Counted from the first letter of the stretch, positions 9,143 to 17,567 are shown. The stretch is 64,000 nucleotides of DNA from Dactylosporangium aurantiacum (GCF_000716715.1 NZ_JNYJ01000040.1:1-64000); one strand, 5' to 3'. Made by a program: numbers and translations. Notes: a model not told the origin generated them from the letters alone.

Positions 9143-9265
9143 CCGGAGCGCCCCCGGCGCGGCGCACGCGCCCGGCCGACCTTCCGCATCGCTCGCGCGC
9201 GTGACCGGCCGGCCGCGACCCGCCACGACCGCGCAGTGGCGCCCCGGCGCGAGCGCGGCGCCGGT

Positions 9266-10696
9266 TCAGCGCGCCGGGACGGCCGGCTCCGCCAGGGGGG
9301 TGCCCGCGTCCGGTCCGGCCGCGGGCTTCCGCGGAGCGGCCGGACCGGACGGCGCCGGGTCGAGGGCGGCGGTCACGATGAGGGACTCGATGCCGCGCAG
9401 ACAGGTCTCCACCATCGTCGGGGAGACCGCCGCCGTGTCGACCCGCCAGGTGAGCTCGACCGCGTCGGTGGCGGCGTCGACGTGCAGGAAGCAGGTCGGA
9501 TCCCACTCGTCGGAGCTCGGCCCCCAGCGCAGCGCGCCGGCGGCGAAGGCGTCGGCGATCCGCGCCGCCGACGGCACGCCCGCGGCGGGGGCCTGGGCGG
9601 CGGAGCGGCGCCGGTCGTTGAAGTAGCAGCCGGTGTCGAGGTCCACGCCGCGTTCGGTGCCGACGCGGTCGACGAGGGACCACAGGTCGCGGGGGTGGTA
9701 GTAGGCGTACATGCCGGCGGTGAGCTGGGCCTTGAACGTCCGGGCGACCGCCTCGTCGAACGTGCACCCGCCGGTGTCGATGACGGCGAGCCCGGCCTGT
9801 GCCAGGTTGCTGACGGACTCGGCGAACCCGGGCCGGAAGCGGTTGCTCACCACGATGCGGAACGCGCCGACCGGCTGGCCGGACAGGCGGCCGAGCATGA
9901 CGGCGTACGCGGCGAGCAGGATCGTGCCGGTGTGCACCTTGGTGCGCGCGGCGACCGCGGCGAGGGCGAGGTGCGTCGCGGGTGAGGTGAGGGTCGCCTC
10001 GCACCACCGCGGCGGCTGCGGGGTGAGCGGCACCGGGAAGCGCCGGGGTTCGATCGCGCGCAGGTGCTTCTCCCAGTACCGCAGCGACGCCTGGTGGGCC
10101 CGGCGGGCCGCGGGGCCCTGCTGCGCGGCGGCCAGCTCCAGCGGCTGGACGCCGGCGACCGGGGCGAGGTGCCGGCCGGTCGCGGTGTCGAGGTTGGCGA
10201 GGTCGGCGATGAGCGCCTCGAACCCGTACCCGTCGATGACCATGTGGCAGTACAGCGCGACGAACCACAGGGCCCGGTCGGGGTTCCCGGCGTCGGCGAC
10301 CACCGCCATCCGCACCGGCCAGTCGGTGTACGGGTCCCACGGCGCCGCCTCGTACGCGGCGCGGATCGTGGCGGCGAGGGCCTCGGGGTCGCCGTCGTCG
10401 TCGTACACCTCGAGCGTGACCGTGCCGGAGTTGGACAGGATCTGCCGGGGCGGGCTGTCGCCGTCGCCGTCGCCGGGGAGCAGGCGGGTGCGCAGCGACT
10501 GGTGCCGGCTCATGATGAACCCGAGCGTGGCGACCACGTCCCGGACGGTGGTGCCCTCGTCGAGGGGCATCGTGCCGCCGGCCCATTCGGTGGCCTGGAC
10601 GACCCGCATCGAGCGCCACGCGGCGAACTGTCCCCAGGTGAGCTCCCCGACCCCGCTGCCTTCCCCCGCGAAGGGGACCGTGATGCGCATTGTCAC
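9266..10696 (-). CDS. Stand-alone NRPS condensation-domain protein
   Basis: 476 aa with the two-lobe chloramphenicol-acetyltransferase-like fold of condensation domains. The catalytic HHxxxDG motif appears as CHMVIDG at 150-156: the second (catalytic) His151 is kept while the first is Cys. A downstream GxxxFRIVVSNRFRPGF segment resembles the later core motifs. No adenylation or carrier domain is nearby, so it is a free-standing acyl/aminoacyltransferase, possibly acting on a product made elsewhere. Starts are GTG 10696 or ATG 10690, neither with a strong ribosome site. A 7-codon reading frame and a hairpin lie just upstream. Confidence 0.85.
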   Translation of the reverse strand: MTMRITVPFAGEGSGVGELTWGQFAAWRSMRVVQATEWAGGTMPLDEGTTVRDVVATLGFIMSRHQSLRTRLLPGDGDGDSPPRQILSNSGTVTLEVYDDDGDPEALAATIRAAYEAAPWDPYTDWPVRMAVVADAGNPDRALWFVALYCHMVIDGYGFEALIADLANLDTATGRHLAPVAGVQPLELAAAQQGPAARRAHQASLRYWEKHLRAIEPRRFPVPLTPQPPRWCEATLTSPATHLALAAVAARTKVHTGTILLAAYAVMLGRLSGQPVGAFRIVVSNRFRPGFAESVSNLAQAGLAVIDTGGCTFDEAVARTFKAQLTAGMYAYYHPRDLWSLVDRVGTERGVDLDTGCYFNDRRRSAAQAPAAGVPSAARIADAFAAGALRWGPSSDEWDPTCFLHVDAATDAVELTWRVDTAAVSPTMVETCLRGIESLIVTAALDPAPSGPAAPRKPAAGPDAGTPLAEPAVPAR

Positions 10697-10732
10697 GAGG
10701 GTTTCCAGTTCTTCCGGTGAATGGTTGAAAAC

Positions 10733-10771
10733 CTGCGCCGGCGTCGTTTATGACAAACGCCGCCGGCGCAG
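10733..10771 (-). terminator. Hairpin with short U-tract between leader peptide and condensation gene (attenuator-like)
   Basis: CTGCGCCGGCG (10733-10743) pairs perfectly with 10761-10771. Read in the direction of the condensation gene, the stem is followed by GTTTTC, which fits an intrinsic terminator. It sits after the leader stop and 36 nt before the gene start. Confidence 0.6.
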
Positions 10772-10792
10772 TATCGGCGACAGTTGTCAGCC

Positions 10793-10816
10793 TCAGAGCG
10801 AGCGCACGGCCTTCAT
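10793..10816 (-). CDS. Seven-residue leader peptide MKAVRSL
   Basis: ATG 10816 to TGA 10793 reads MKAVRSL. An excellent ribosome site (AAAGGGGG, 6 nt before the ATG) supports translation; the downstream condensation gene has a much weaker one. The frame ends 21 nt before a terminator-like hairpin. It could be a regulatory leader or a mature micro-peptide. There is no run of a single regulatory codon. Confidence 0.45.
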   Translation of the reverse strand: MKAVRSL

Positions 10817-10878
10817 GGTCTGCCCCCTTTCGCATGGCTGCCCGTCGATCCGTTGACACGGTCGCGGAGCGTCCGGCA

Positions 10879-10908
10879 ATGCTCGGGAGCCTAGCGTTTC
10901 CCGAGCAT
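10879..10908. repeat. 10-bp inverted repeat upstream of the leader peptide
   Basis: ATGCTCGGGA (10879-10888) and its exact complement (10899-10908) flank a 10-nt spacer. It lies about 65 bp upstream of the leader ATG, where a promoter or operator is expected. Confidence 0.45.
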
Positions 10909-11002
10909 CAGGAGAAAGGGCGAGCCGAATGATCCAACGGTAATTGCGGGTCAATGTCCGCATTCAGGGTACCCGAAAGAGGGTCCCAGCAAGGGGGACG
11001 AA

Positions 11003-11029
11003 ATGGATTCTACATTGAGCAGAATCCAT
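11003..11029. promoter_or_regulatory. 27-bp inverted repeat in an AT-rich island (probable operator)
   Basis: ATGGATTCT (11003-11011) and AGAATCCAT (11021-11029) are perfect complements around a 9-nt spacer. The local base composition is far more AT-rich than the window, as expected for a control region. It could serve the leader/condensation unit. Confidence 0.5.
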
Positions 11030-11075
11030 GATTGACGTTTACCGTCGTCAATTCACACCGGTCCGGAAATTTCCG

Positions 11076-11109
11076 CACCACGGGGCGAAAAAGGACACGC
11101 CCCGTGGTG
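11076..11109. terminator. 12-bp GC-rich stem-loop
   Basis: CACCACGGGGCG (11076-11087) pairs perfectly with 11098-11109 around a purine-rich 10-nt loop. It is placed to end transcription of the short minus-strand frame at 11133-11357, though no long U-tract follows. Confidence 0.5.
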
Positions 11110-11132
11110 GGGGTCGCCGGGCCGCGGCACGG

Positions 11133-11357
11133 TCAGCCGCGGGTGACCGCCACGCCGAGCCGCCGCTGGTGCCGCCGGCCGGCCGCCAGGATGCCCAGCG
11201 CGAAGACGAACATGCTGGTCAGGACGGTGTAGAGGCGGCCTCGGGGCGTTGAACGCGACCATGAACGCCGGCGGTGCGCCACGTCCGGCCCGCTGGGTGG
11301 CGCCGGGGCCCGTACCACGACCGGGAAAGTTTCGCGGTCGGCCGCGACGGTCCCCAC
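11133..11357 (-). CDS. Possible small single-span membrane protein
   Basis: 74 codons. The last 35 residues contain a plausible membrane helix (LYTVLTSMFVFALGILAAG) followed by a basic tail (RRHQRRLG). The N-terminal half is Pro/Arg-rich and not convincing. It is divergent from the LacI gene and followed by the stem-loop at 11076-11109. No family is recognised. Confidence 0.3.
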   Translation of the reverse strand: MGTVAADRETFPVVVRAPAPPSGPDVAHRRRSWSRSTPRGRLYTVLTSMFVFALGILAAGRRHQRRLGVAVTRG

Positions 11358-11489
11358 CCACCGCGCACCGGCCCGGCGGGGTGGCGTCGCGGCGCGGGAG
11401 CCCGGCGCCCCGGTCGCCTATTGTCGTGGCGGTGGGCTGGGCAGCGGCGACCGGCCACGGTGGGCCGGCGCGGCGACGGGTGGGGTGGG

Positions 11490-12521
11490 ATGGCGACGAT
11501 CGGTGACGTGGCGCGGCAGGCGGGGGTGTCCCCGAGCACCGTGTCCTATGTCCTGAGCGGCAAGCGCACGATCTCCGAACTGACCCGGCAGCGGGTGCTC
11601 GCCGCGATCGACGTGCTCGGGTACCGCCCGCACGCCGGCGCCCGCGCCCTGGCCAGCAACCGGTCCAACGTGATCGCGCTCATCATGCCGCTGTACACGG
11701 GCCTGTACGTGCCGGTGCTGATGCAGTTCGTGACGTCGGTGGTGACGGCGGCGCGGCGGTTCGACCACGATGTGCTGCTGCTCACCCAGGACGAGGGCGA
11801 GCAGGGCATCGAGCGGGTCGCGGCCAGCTCGCTCGCCGACGCGCTCATCGTGATGGACGTCGAGCTGCACGACCGGCGGCTGCCGCGGCTGCGGACCCTC
11901 GGCCGCCCGTCGGTGCTCATCGGGTTCCCCGCCGACGCGACCGGGCTCACCTGCATCGACCTGGACTTCGCGGCGGCCGGCGCGGCCTGCGTGGAGCATC
12001 TGGCGGACCTCGGGCACCGCTGCGTCGCCCTCGTCGGTTCGCCGCCCGAGGTGTACGAACGTGAGCTCGGCTTCGCCAGCCGCACCGCCGCCGGGTTCGA
12101 CGAGGCGCTGCGGCGGCGCGGCCTGCGGGGCACGACGGTGCCGTGCGAGCCGACCCCGGACGCGGTGCTGGAGACGGTGACGGGGCTGCTGCGGGCGCAC
12201 CCGGACCTGACCGGGGTCGTGGTGCACAACGAGCCGACGGTGCCGCCGCTGCTGGACGCGTTCGCCGCGCTCGGCCGGCGGGTACCGCGGGACGTGTCGG
12301 TGGTGGCGATCTGCCCCGACGACCTCGCCGAGCGCGGCAAGCCGCGGCTCACGTCGGTGAGCATCCCGGCGGAGGAGGTCGGCCGGCGCGCCGTCGAGCT
12401 GCTCATGGCGCAGCTGGACGGCGGGACGGTGCCGGAGGCGACGCTGCTGCCGCCGGCGCTGACGGTCCGCGACAGCGCCGCCGCGGCCCGGAACACCCGG
12501 TCCGGACCGCGGCGGCGCTGA
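11490..12521 (+). CDS. LacI-family transcriptional regulator
   Basis: 343 aa. The N-terminal HTH is textbook: ATIGDVARQAGVSPSTVSYV, followed by the hinge segment RPHAGARALASNRSNVIALI. A periplasmic-binding-protein-like effector domain (about 60-330) ends with the usual SVSIPAEEVGRRAVELL. The start at 11490 was chosen because the HTH begins at residue 2; a G-rich stretch precedes it. It converges with the GH31 gene (25 bp between stops), whose promoter carries a GAAGCGCTTC palindrome, so a carbohydrate effector such as a xylosyl- or glucosyl-oligosaccharide is likely. Confidence 0.95.
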   Translation: MATIGDVARQAGVSPSTVSYVLSGKRTISELTRQRVLAAIDVLGYRPHAGARALASNRSNVIALIMPLYTGLYVPVLMQFVTSVVTAARRFDHDVLLLTQDEGEQGIERVAASSLADALIVMDVELHDRRLPRLRTLGRPSVLIGFPADATGLTCIDLDFAAAGAACVEHLADLGHRCVALVGSPPEVYERELGFASRTAAGFDEALRRRGLRGTTVPCEPTPDAVLETVTGLLRAHPDLTGVVVHNEPTVPPLLDAFAALGRRVPRDVSVVAICPDDLAERGKPRLTSVSIPAEEVGRRAVELLMAQLDGGTVPEATLLPPALTVRDSAAAARNTRSGPRRR

Positions 12522-12546
12522 CACACACCCGAGCAACGTCTGGCGC

Positions 12547-14907
12547 TCAGGGCAGGTGTACGGTCACCTGCCCCGTCTCCGCGTCCGCGGCGACGATGAC
12601 CCCCGCGGGGTCCGCGGTGACGGTCGGAGTGAGCCGGCCGGCATCGACGGCCGCCACCGCCGCGATGCCGGCCAGCTGCACCCGCCAGGGCGCCGGGCTC
12701 CCGTGGTCCCGGCGCACCTCGACGGTCGTCCCGGCCCGGCGCACCGTGAAGGTCGCACCGTCGGTGTCGCTGAGCCGGCCCTGCGGCGAAGGGATGTCCA
12801 CGGTCGTGCCCGCGCCGTCGGGCAGCTCGAAGACCCGCAGGGTGACGCCGTCGGCGTATGGGTAGTCGGGGCGGTCGTCGCGCGCGCCGAACGGCACGAC
12901 CGAGCCGGGCCGGACCAGCACCGGCAGGTCACCGATGCCGTACCGGCGGCGGATCCAGCCGGGCCCGGTCAGCACCTCCCCGCTGCGCAGGTCGGTCCAC
13001 CGCCCCGCGGGCAGGTAGAAGGTGACGTCGCCGTCGGCACTGAACACCGGCGCGACGAGGATGCTGCCGCCGAGCATGTACTGCCGGTCCAGGTGGGCGC
13101 AGGCCGGGTCGTCGGGGAACTCCAGGGCGAGCGGGCGCAGCACCGGCAGGCCCTCGCGGTGCGCGGTGACGGCGGCGCCGTACAGGTACGGCATCAGCCG
13201 CGCCTTCAGCCGGGTGTACTCGCGCAGCACGTCGACGGCCTCGTCGCCGAAGTGCCACGGCACCCGGTAGGACTCGTTGCCGTGCAGGCGGCTGTGCGAG
13301 GACAGCAGCCCGAACGGGATCCAGCGGGTGAACACCGCCGGGTCCGGGGTGCCCTCGAAGCCGCCGATGTCGTGGCTCCAGAACCCGAACCCGGACATCG
13401 CCAGGGACAGCCCGCCGCGCAGGCTCTCGGCCATCGACTCGAACGTCGAGGAGCAGTCGCCGCCCCAGTGCACCGGGAACTGCTGGCCGCCGGCGGTCGC
13501 GGACCGGGCGAACAGCACCGCGTCGCCGGCGCCGCGGCGCTCCCGCAGCACCTCGAAGACGGCCTCGTTGTACAGGTGCGTGTAGTAGTTGTGCATCCGC
13601 AGCGGGTCGGACCCGTCGGCCCAGACCACGTCGGTGGGGATCCGCTCGCCGAAGTCGGACTTGAAGCAGTCGACGCCGAGGTCGAGCAGGCCGCGCAGCT
13701 GGTCCTGGAACCAGCGGCGCGCGTCGGGGCTGGTGAAGTCGACCAGCGCCATCCCCGCCTGCCACTGGTCCCACTGCCACACGTCGCCGTTGTCGCGGCG
13801 GACCAGGTGGCCGGCGGCCGCCGCCGGCTCGAACAGCGCGGAGCGCTGCGCGATGTACGGGTTGATCCACACGCAGATGCGCAGCCCCTTCGCCTTGAGC
13901 CGGGCCAGCATGCCGGCCGGGTCGGGGAAGGTCGCCGGGTCCCACTCGAAGTCGCACCAGTGGAACTCGCGCATCCAGAACGTGTCGAAGTGGAACACCG
14001 ACAGCGGCAGCCCCCGCTGCGCCATGCCGTCCACGATGGACGTCACGGTCGCCTCGTCGTAGTCCGTGGTGAACGACGTGGACAGCCACAGCCCGAACGA
14101 CCAGGCGGGCGGCAGCGCCGGGCGGCCGGTCAGCGCCGTGTACTTGCGCAGCACGTCGCGCGGCGTCGGGCCGTACACGACCAGGTAGGACAGGACCTGA
14201 CCGGGGACGCTGAACTGGACCCGGGACACCACCTCGGAGCCGACCTCGAAGGAGACCGGGCCGGGGTCGTCGACGAAGACGCCGTAGCCGGCGCTGGTCA
14301 GGTAGAACGGCACGTTCTTGTACGCCTGCTCGCTGCTGGTGCCGCCGTCGGCGTTCCAGATGTCGACGGTCTGGCCGTTCTTCACCAGCGGGCCGAAGCG
14401 CTCGCCGAGGCCGTACACCACCTCGCCGACGCCGAGGCTCAGCTGCTCGCGCAGGAAGTGCCCGTCGCCGGTGCGCAGCGCGGCCAGGGCCTTCGGCGCG
14501 CTGCTGGTCAGGACGCGGCCCTCGGCGAGGAAGTCCAGCCGCCACTGCTCGCCGAGCGCGAACCGGGCGCTGAGCGCGCCGGCGGTGAACGTGACGGCCT
14601 CCTCGTCACGGGTCACCTTGCCGTCGGCGGCCGGGTCGGTGTCGATCCGGAAGCGGGGACCGCGGGCCCGCCCGCCGGTGTGCCGGCTGACCCGCACCGC
14701 GACGACGTCCGGCGCCGGGGTGGTGCACTCGACGGTGATCAGGGGCGTGTTGAGGGTGTCGCCACGGCCGATGACCCGGCGGGTCGGCGCGTACACCGAC
14801 AGGCTGTTCGCGCCGACGGCCACGTCGCGGACGTGCACGGGGTAGAGGGCGTGCACCCCGTCGCGCAGCTGCCAGTACCCGTCGCTGAACTTCATGCACG
14901 GCCCCAT
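12547..14907 (-). CDS. yicI: GH31 alpha-xylosidase (YicI-type)
   Basis: 786 aa, close to the usual YicI length, and the N-terminus MKFSDGYWQLRDG matches that family. The catalytic nucleophile is D418 in FKSDFGERIPTD and the acid/base is D484 in VHWGGDCSST; both fit the YicI positions. The FDTFWMREFHWCDFEWD segment forms the substrate pocket of the xylosidase branch. It is cytoplasmic and would release xylose from isoprimeverose or xyloglucan fragments. Start 14907 has AAGGAGG 12 nt upstream; an in-frame ATG at 14895 is the alternative. A LacI operator overlaps its ribosome site. Confidence 0.93.
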   Translation of the reverse strand: MGPCMKFSDGYWQLRDGVHALYPVHVRDVAVGANSLSVYAPTRRVIGRGDTLNTPLITVECTTPAPDVVAVRVSRHTGGRARGPRFRIDTDPAADGKVTRDEEAVTFTAGALSARFALGEQWRLDFLAEGRVLTSSAPKALAALRTGDGHFLREQLSLGVGEVVYGLGERFGPLVKNGQTVDIWNADGGTSSEQAYKNVPFYLTSAGYGVFVDDPGPVSFEVGSEVVSRVQFSVPGQVLSYLVVYGPTPRDVLRKYTALTGRPALPPAWSFGLWLSTSFTTDYDEATVTSIVDGMAQRGLPLSVFHFDTFWMREFHWCDFEWDPATFPDPAGMLARLKAKGLRICVWINPYIAQRSALFEPAAAAGHLVRRDNGDVWQWDQWQAGMALVDFTSPDARRWFQDQLRGLLDLGVDCFKSDFGERIPTDVVWADGSDPLRMHNYYTHLYNEAVFEVLRERRGAGDAVLFARSATAGGQQFPVHWGGDCSSTFESMAESLRGGLSLAMSGFGFWSHDIGGFEGTPDPAVFTRWIPFGLLSSHSRLHGNESYRVPWHFGDEAVDVLREYTRLKARLMPYLYGAAVTAHREGLPVLRPLALEFPDDPACAHLDRQYMLGGSILVAPVFSADGDVTFYLPAGRWTDLRSGEVLTGPGWIRRRYGIGDLPVLVRPGSVVPFGARDDRPDYPYADGVTLRVFELPDGAGTTVDIPSPQGRLSDTDGATFTVRRAGTTVEVRRDHGSPAPWRVQLAGIAAVAAVDAGRLTPTVTADPAGVIVAADAETGQVTVHLP

Positions 14908-14910
14908 CGT

Positions 14911-14942
14911 GTCGAAGCGCCTCCTTGTCGAAGCGCTTCGAC
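14911..14942. promoter_or_regulatory. GTCGAAGCGCTTCGAC operator plus half-site before GH31
   Basis: A perfect 16-bp palindrome at 14927-14942 has the central GCGC of LacI-type sites. A half-copy GTCGAAGCGC repeats at 14911-14920. The ribosome site of the GH31 gene lies between them, so bound repressor would block the gene directly. The core differs from the GAGAGCGCTCTC family found elsewhere. Confidence 0.75.
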
Positions 14943-15048
14943 GATGACGCTACGAACCCGTCACCGGCGTGTCAATCGCCGGGCCGGGCCGGGCGCGACC
15001 CGCCCCGGCGGGGCCGTGAAACTTCCACCGGTGCGCGAGAATGCGACG

Positions 15049-15396
15049 GTGGCGGTACCGGATGCGCAGTTCCTGGCGATGGTCGAGCGGCTGGCCGAGG
15101 TCGAGCGGGCACACGCCGCCGACTACACGTCCTTCAGCGTGCGCGGCCGGCGGTTCGGCTACTACTGGCCCCGCACCCACACCACCGGGCTGAAGCAGAC
15201 GCTGTCGGAGCAGCTCGCCCTCGTCGCGGAGCGCCCCGACGTGTTCGAGGTGCAGTTCACCTCCGGCGGTTTCGGGTGGGTCGTGGTGTACCTGCAACGC
15301 GTCGACGCCGACGAGCTGGGTGAGCTGCTGTACGAGGCGTGGCAGCTGTCCGCGCCGGAATCCCTCGTCGAGGCTCACCCCCTGCCCTTCGGCTAG
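15049..15396 (+). CDS. MmcQ/YjbR-family protein
   Basis: About 115 aa. The core (FGYYWPRTHTTGLKQTLSEQ, then FTSGGFGWVVVYLQRVDADE and LLYEAWQLSAPESLV) has the layout of the MmcQ/YjbR double-wing DNA-binding-like fold. GTG codons at 15016, 15031 and 15049 and ATG 15079 are all possible starts; I prefer 15049 from domain length. The function of this family is unsettled. It is divergent from the GH31 gene and 9 bp before the acyl-CoA-binding protein gene. Confidence 0.72.
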   Translation: MAVPDAQFLAMVERLAEVERAHAADYTSFSVRGRRFGYYWPRTHTTGLKQTLSEQLALVAERPDVFEVQFTSGGFGWVVVYLQRVDADELGELLYEAWQLSAPESLVEAHPLPFG

Positions 15397-15399
15397 TCT
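15394..15399 (+). promoter_or_regulatory. TAGTCT -10 box of a leaderless start
   Basis: TANNNT box 6 nt before ATG 15406; no Shine-Dalgarno is present, so transcription probably starts at or next to the start codon. Confidence 0.5.
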
Positions 15400-15405
15400 G
15401 CGCTC

Positions 15406-15660
15406 ATGTCACTCACCGCGGAGTTCGAGCAGGCCCAGATCGACGTCAAGCAGCTCGACCAGCGCCCGGCCAACGACGTGCTGCTGCGGCTCTACGCCCT
15501 GTACAAGCAGGGCACCCACGGCGACGCCGAGGGCAAGCGCCCCGGCGTGTTCGACATGGTGGGCCGCGCCAAGTTCGACGCCTGGGCGGCCCTCGCCGGC
15601 ACCGGCAAGGAGGACGCGCAGCGGCAGTACGTGGCGCTCGTGCAGCAGCTGCGCGGCTGA
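15406..15660 (+). CDS. Acyl-CoA-binding protein (ACBP)
   Basis: 84 aa, the standard ACBP length. Conserved features are NDVLLRLYALYKQGTHGD (acyl-CoA pocket with Tyr and Lys), GKRPGVFDMVGRAKFDAW and the final QRQYVALVQQL helix. The four-helix fold binds long-chain acyl-CoA esters in the cytoplasm for storage or delivery. Bacterial ACBPs are scattered in actinobacteria. A leaderless -10 box precedes the ATG. Confidence 0.95.
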   Translation: MSLTAEFEQAQIDVKQLDQRPANDVLLRLYALYKQGTHGDAEGKRPGVFDMVGRAKFDAWAALAGTGKEDAQRQYVALVQQLRG

Positions 15661-15676
15661 GCGTCCCGCCGGGGTA

Positions 15677-16921
15677 TCAGCGCGGGTCGGGGCGCTGGGT
15701 GCGCTCGCCGAGCACCGTGCGGTAGAGCGCCTCGCGCAGCGCCAGCTCCCGCGGGTCGTCCCACAGGTGGAAGCCGGCGCGGTTCATCGCGTACGCGAAC
15801 CCGATCCCGGTCTCCGGGTCGGCGAAGCCGAACGACCCGCCCGCACCGGGCGTGCCGAACGCCTGGTCGCCGGCGGCGCCGAAGCGCAGCCGCGGGAAGG
15901 GCTTCACGTAGCCGAGCGAGAAGACCGTCGGCACCCGCAGCACCACGTCCAGCAGCCCGCCGGTCGGCGGCTGCGCCGGGCGGACCAGCGCGTCCAATGT
16001 GGACTGTCCCAGGCCGAGGGTGGCGCCGCCGGTGGCCGCGTCGCCGTAGGCGCGGGCGATGGCGCGGACCTCACCGGTGCCGTTCGCGGCGGGCAGCTCC
16101 AGGCGGCGCACCTCCGGCAGGTTGTAGTTGCCGGTCTGCGACAGCACCTTCGGGTTGGCGAACGAGCGGGCGGTCACGCTGCGCGGGTTGAGGAACCCGA
16201 ACACGAACCCGCGCGGCATCGTGCCCAGGTGCAGCAGCAGCTCGGCCGGCCGGTACCCGTGGACGTACGCGATCCGGTCCGGGTCCACCGTGTCGGGCAC
16301 GCCGACGTAGAACTCGGCCCCGAGCGGCGCGGCGACCTCCTCGGCGAAGAACCGGCCCAGCGACCGGCCCGCCGGGTCGACCCGGCGCAGCAGCTCTCCC
16401 TCGTACCAGCCGAGTGAGATCGCGTGGTAGCCGTGCCGGGTGCCGGGCCGCCACGCCGGGCGCTGCTCGGCGAGGGCGTCGGCGACCACGTCGAGGTCGG
16501 CGAGGTCGGCGACGGTGAGCGGCCGGTCGATCGCGGCGAGCCCGGCCTGGTGCGCGAGCAGCTGCCGGACCGTGACGCCGGCCTTGCCGTTGCCGGCGAA
16601 CTCGGGCCAGTACGTGGCGACGGTCGCGTCGTAGTCGATCCATCCGCGGGCGTGCGCGACCGCGACCGCCAGCCCGGACACGCCCTTCGTCGTGGAGAAC
16701 ACGGTGACGAGCGTGTCGCGCAGCCACGGCGCGCGGGTGCGCCCGTCGCGGTAGCCGCCCCACAGGTCGACCACCTTGCGCCCGTCGCGGTAGACCGCGC
16801 ACGCCGCCCCGATCTCGCCGCGCTCGGCGAAGTTGCGCCGGAACGCGTCGGCGACCGGCCCGTACCCCTCGTCGACGTCGCCCTGGACGAGGCCGGGCGG
16901 GACGTCCACCTTGAACACCAT
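15677..16921 (-). CDS. Serine hydrolase, beta-lactamase/EstB family
   Basis: 414 aa, no signal peptide. The class C beta-lactamase-like signature S76-T-T-K79 gives the nucleophile and general base. DLWGGYRDG before it, LLAHQAGL, and the late PGAGGSFGFADPETGIGFAY segment are typical of the EstB-type esterase branch. The start at 16921 has AGGAGG 6 nt upstream. It probably hydrolyses small esters rather than antibiotics. A second, shorter relative is at 51474-52532. Confidence 0.9.
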   Translation of the reverse strand: MVFKVDVPPGLVQGDVDEGYGPVADAFRRNFAERGEIGAACAVYRDGRKVVDLWGGYRDGRTRAPWLRDTLVTVFSTTKGVSGLAVAVAHARGWIDYDATVATYWPEFAGNGKAGVTVRQLLAHQAGLAAIDRPLTVADLADLDVVADALAEQRPAWRPGTRHGYHAISLGWYEGELLRRVDPAGRSLGRFFAEEVAAPLGAEFYVGVPDTVDPDRIAYVHGYRPAELLLHLGTMPRGFVFGFLNPRSVTARSFANPKVLSQTGNYNLPEVRRLELPAANGTGEVRAIARAYGDAATGGATLGLGQSTLDALVRPAQPPTGGLLDVVLRVPTVFSLGYVKPFPRLRFGAAGDQAFGTPGAGGSFGFADPETGIGFAYAMNRAGFHLWDDPRELALREALYRTVLGERTQRPDPR

Positions 16922-17017
16922 GACGGCCTCCTGCGGCGGCGCCTGGAGCGGCGTGCGCCGACGATACACCCGCACCCACCACTTTCGGCACTACCCGTGC
17001 ATGTTGGTTGCGTGGCC

Positions 17018-17023
17018 TAGGCT
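17018..17023 (+). promoter_or_regulatory. TAGGCT -10 box of a leaderless start
   Basis: TANNNT box 7 nt before GTG 17031, with no ribosome site between. Confidence 0.5.
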
Positions 17024-17030
17024 GGCGCCG

Positions 17031-17426
17031 GTGACGCACTTCCCCGGCGCGACCCGGTTCGACGCGCTGCGCACCTACGCGGCCCCCGGCATCCACATCA
17101 CCACGACCTGGTTCGCCACGACCGCCCCGGTCACCGCGGTCCTCGACTGGTACGCCCAACACCTGGCCGACCACGAACGCGTCACCGACGGTGACTGGAC
17201 GAGGGACGAGTCCGCCGCCGGCGCCCGCCGGTTCCACGGCGTCACCGTCCACCCCGCGGACACGTTCCCCGCCGGCCCGCGCCCGTCGCACCCCGCGCCC
17301 CCGGGCACGGCCACGGTGATCCGCGAGGACGCCGGCACCTTCCCCGTCCCAGCCGCGCCCGCCACCCCCGCCGCGCGCCCCTCGCTGCTGCAACGCATCC
17401 GCGCCAGGCTGATCACTCCCCGCTGA
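17031..17426 (+). CDS. Hypothetical protein, 131 aa
   Basis: No recognised domain. The first half (GATRFDALRTYAAPGIHITT, then VLDWYAQHLADHERV) reads as a small alpha/beta unit; the second half is Pro/Ala-rich and ends in a basic helix (LLQRIRARLITPR). GTG 17031 is favoured by the TAGGCT box; in-frame ATG 17001 is an alternative. Divergent from the serine hydrolase gene. Confidence 0.6.
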   Translation: MTHFPGATRFDALRTYAAPGIHITTTWFATTAPVTAVLDWYAQHLADHERVTDGDWTRDESAAGARRFHGVTVHPADTFPAGPRPSHPAPPGTATVIREDAGTFPVPAAPATPAARPSLLQRIRARLITPR

Positions 17427-17501
17427 ACCCTCGGCCGTCCTTTCGGTCAGCTCTGGCACACGCCCGCCCAACCGTGCGCTCGTCTGTGCCGGTTGCGCCG
17501 C

Positions 17502-17567
17502 GTAACAGCCCTGCGGCCACGGGCCGTCGCGCCGGGTCCCGTGCCGCGCGGCGGCCCGTGCTGTTAC
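17502..17567. terminator. Large stem-loop ending the 17.5-18.8 kb gene
   Basis: Nested complementary arms: GTAACAG (17502-17508) with CTGTTAC (17561-17567), and CACGGGCC (about 17518) with GGCCCGTG (about 17553). The outer arm includes the TAA stop of the minus-strand gene. It lies between convergent genes, so a bidirectional terminator is likely. Confidence 0.6.

Noticed and set aside
10931..11130. Plus-strand short frames near 11028-11252 as genes
   Set aside because: They run through inverted repeats and a terminator-like hairpin, have no ribosome sites and no recognisable product.
12556..15396. Very long plus-strand open frame (about 946 codons)
   Set aside because: It is antisense to the GH31 gene. 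The translation is Val/Gly/Arg-rich without domain features; only its last 115 codons, outside the GH31 gene, are a real gene.
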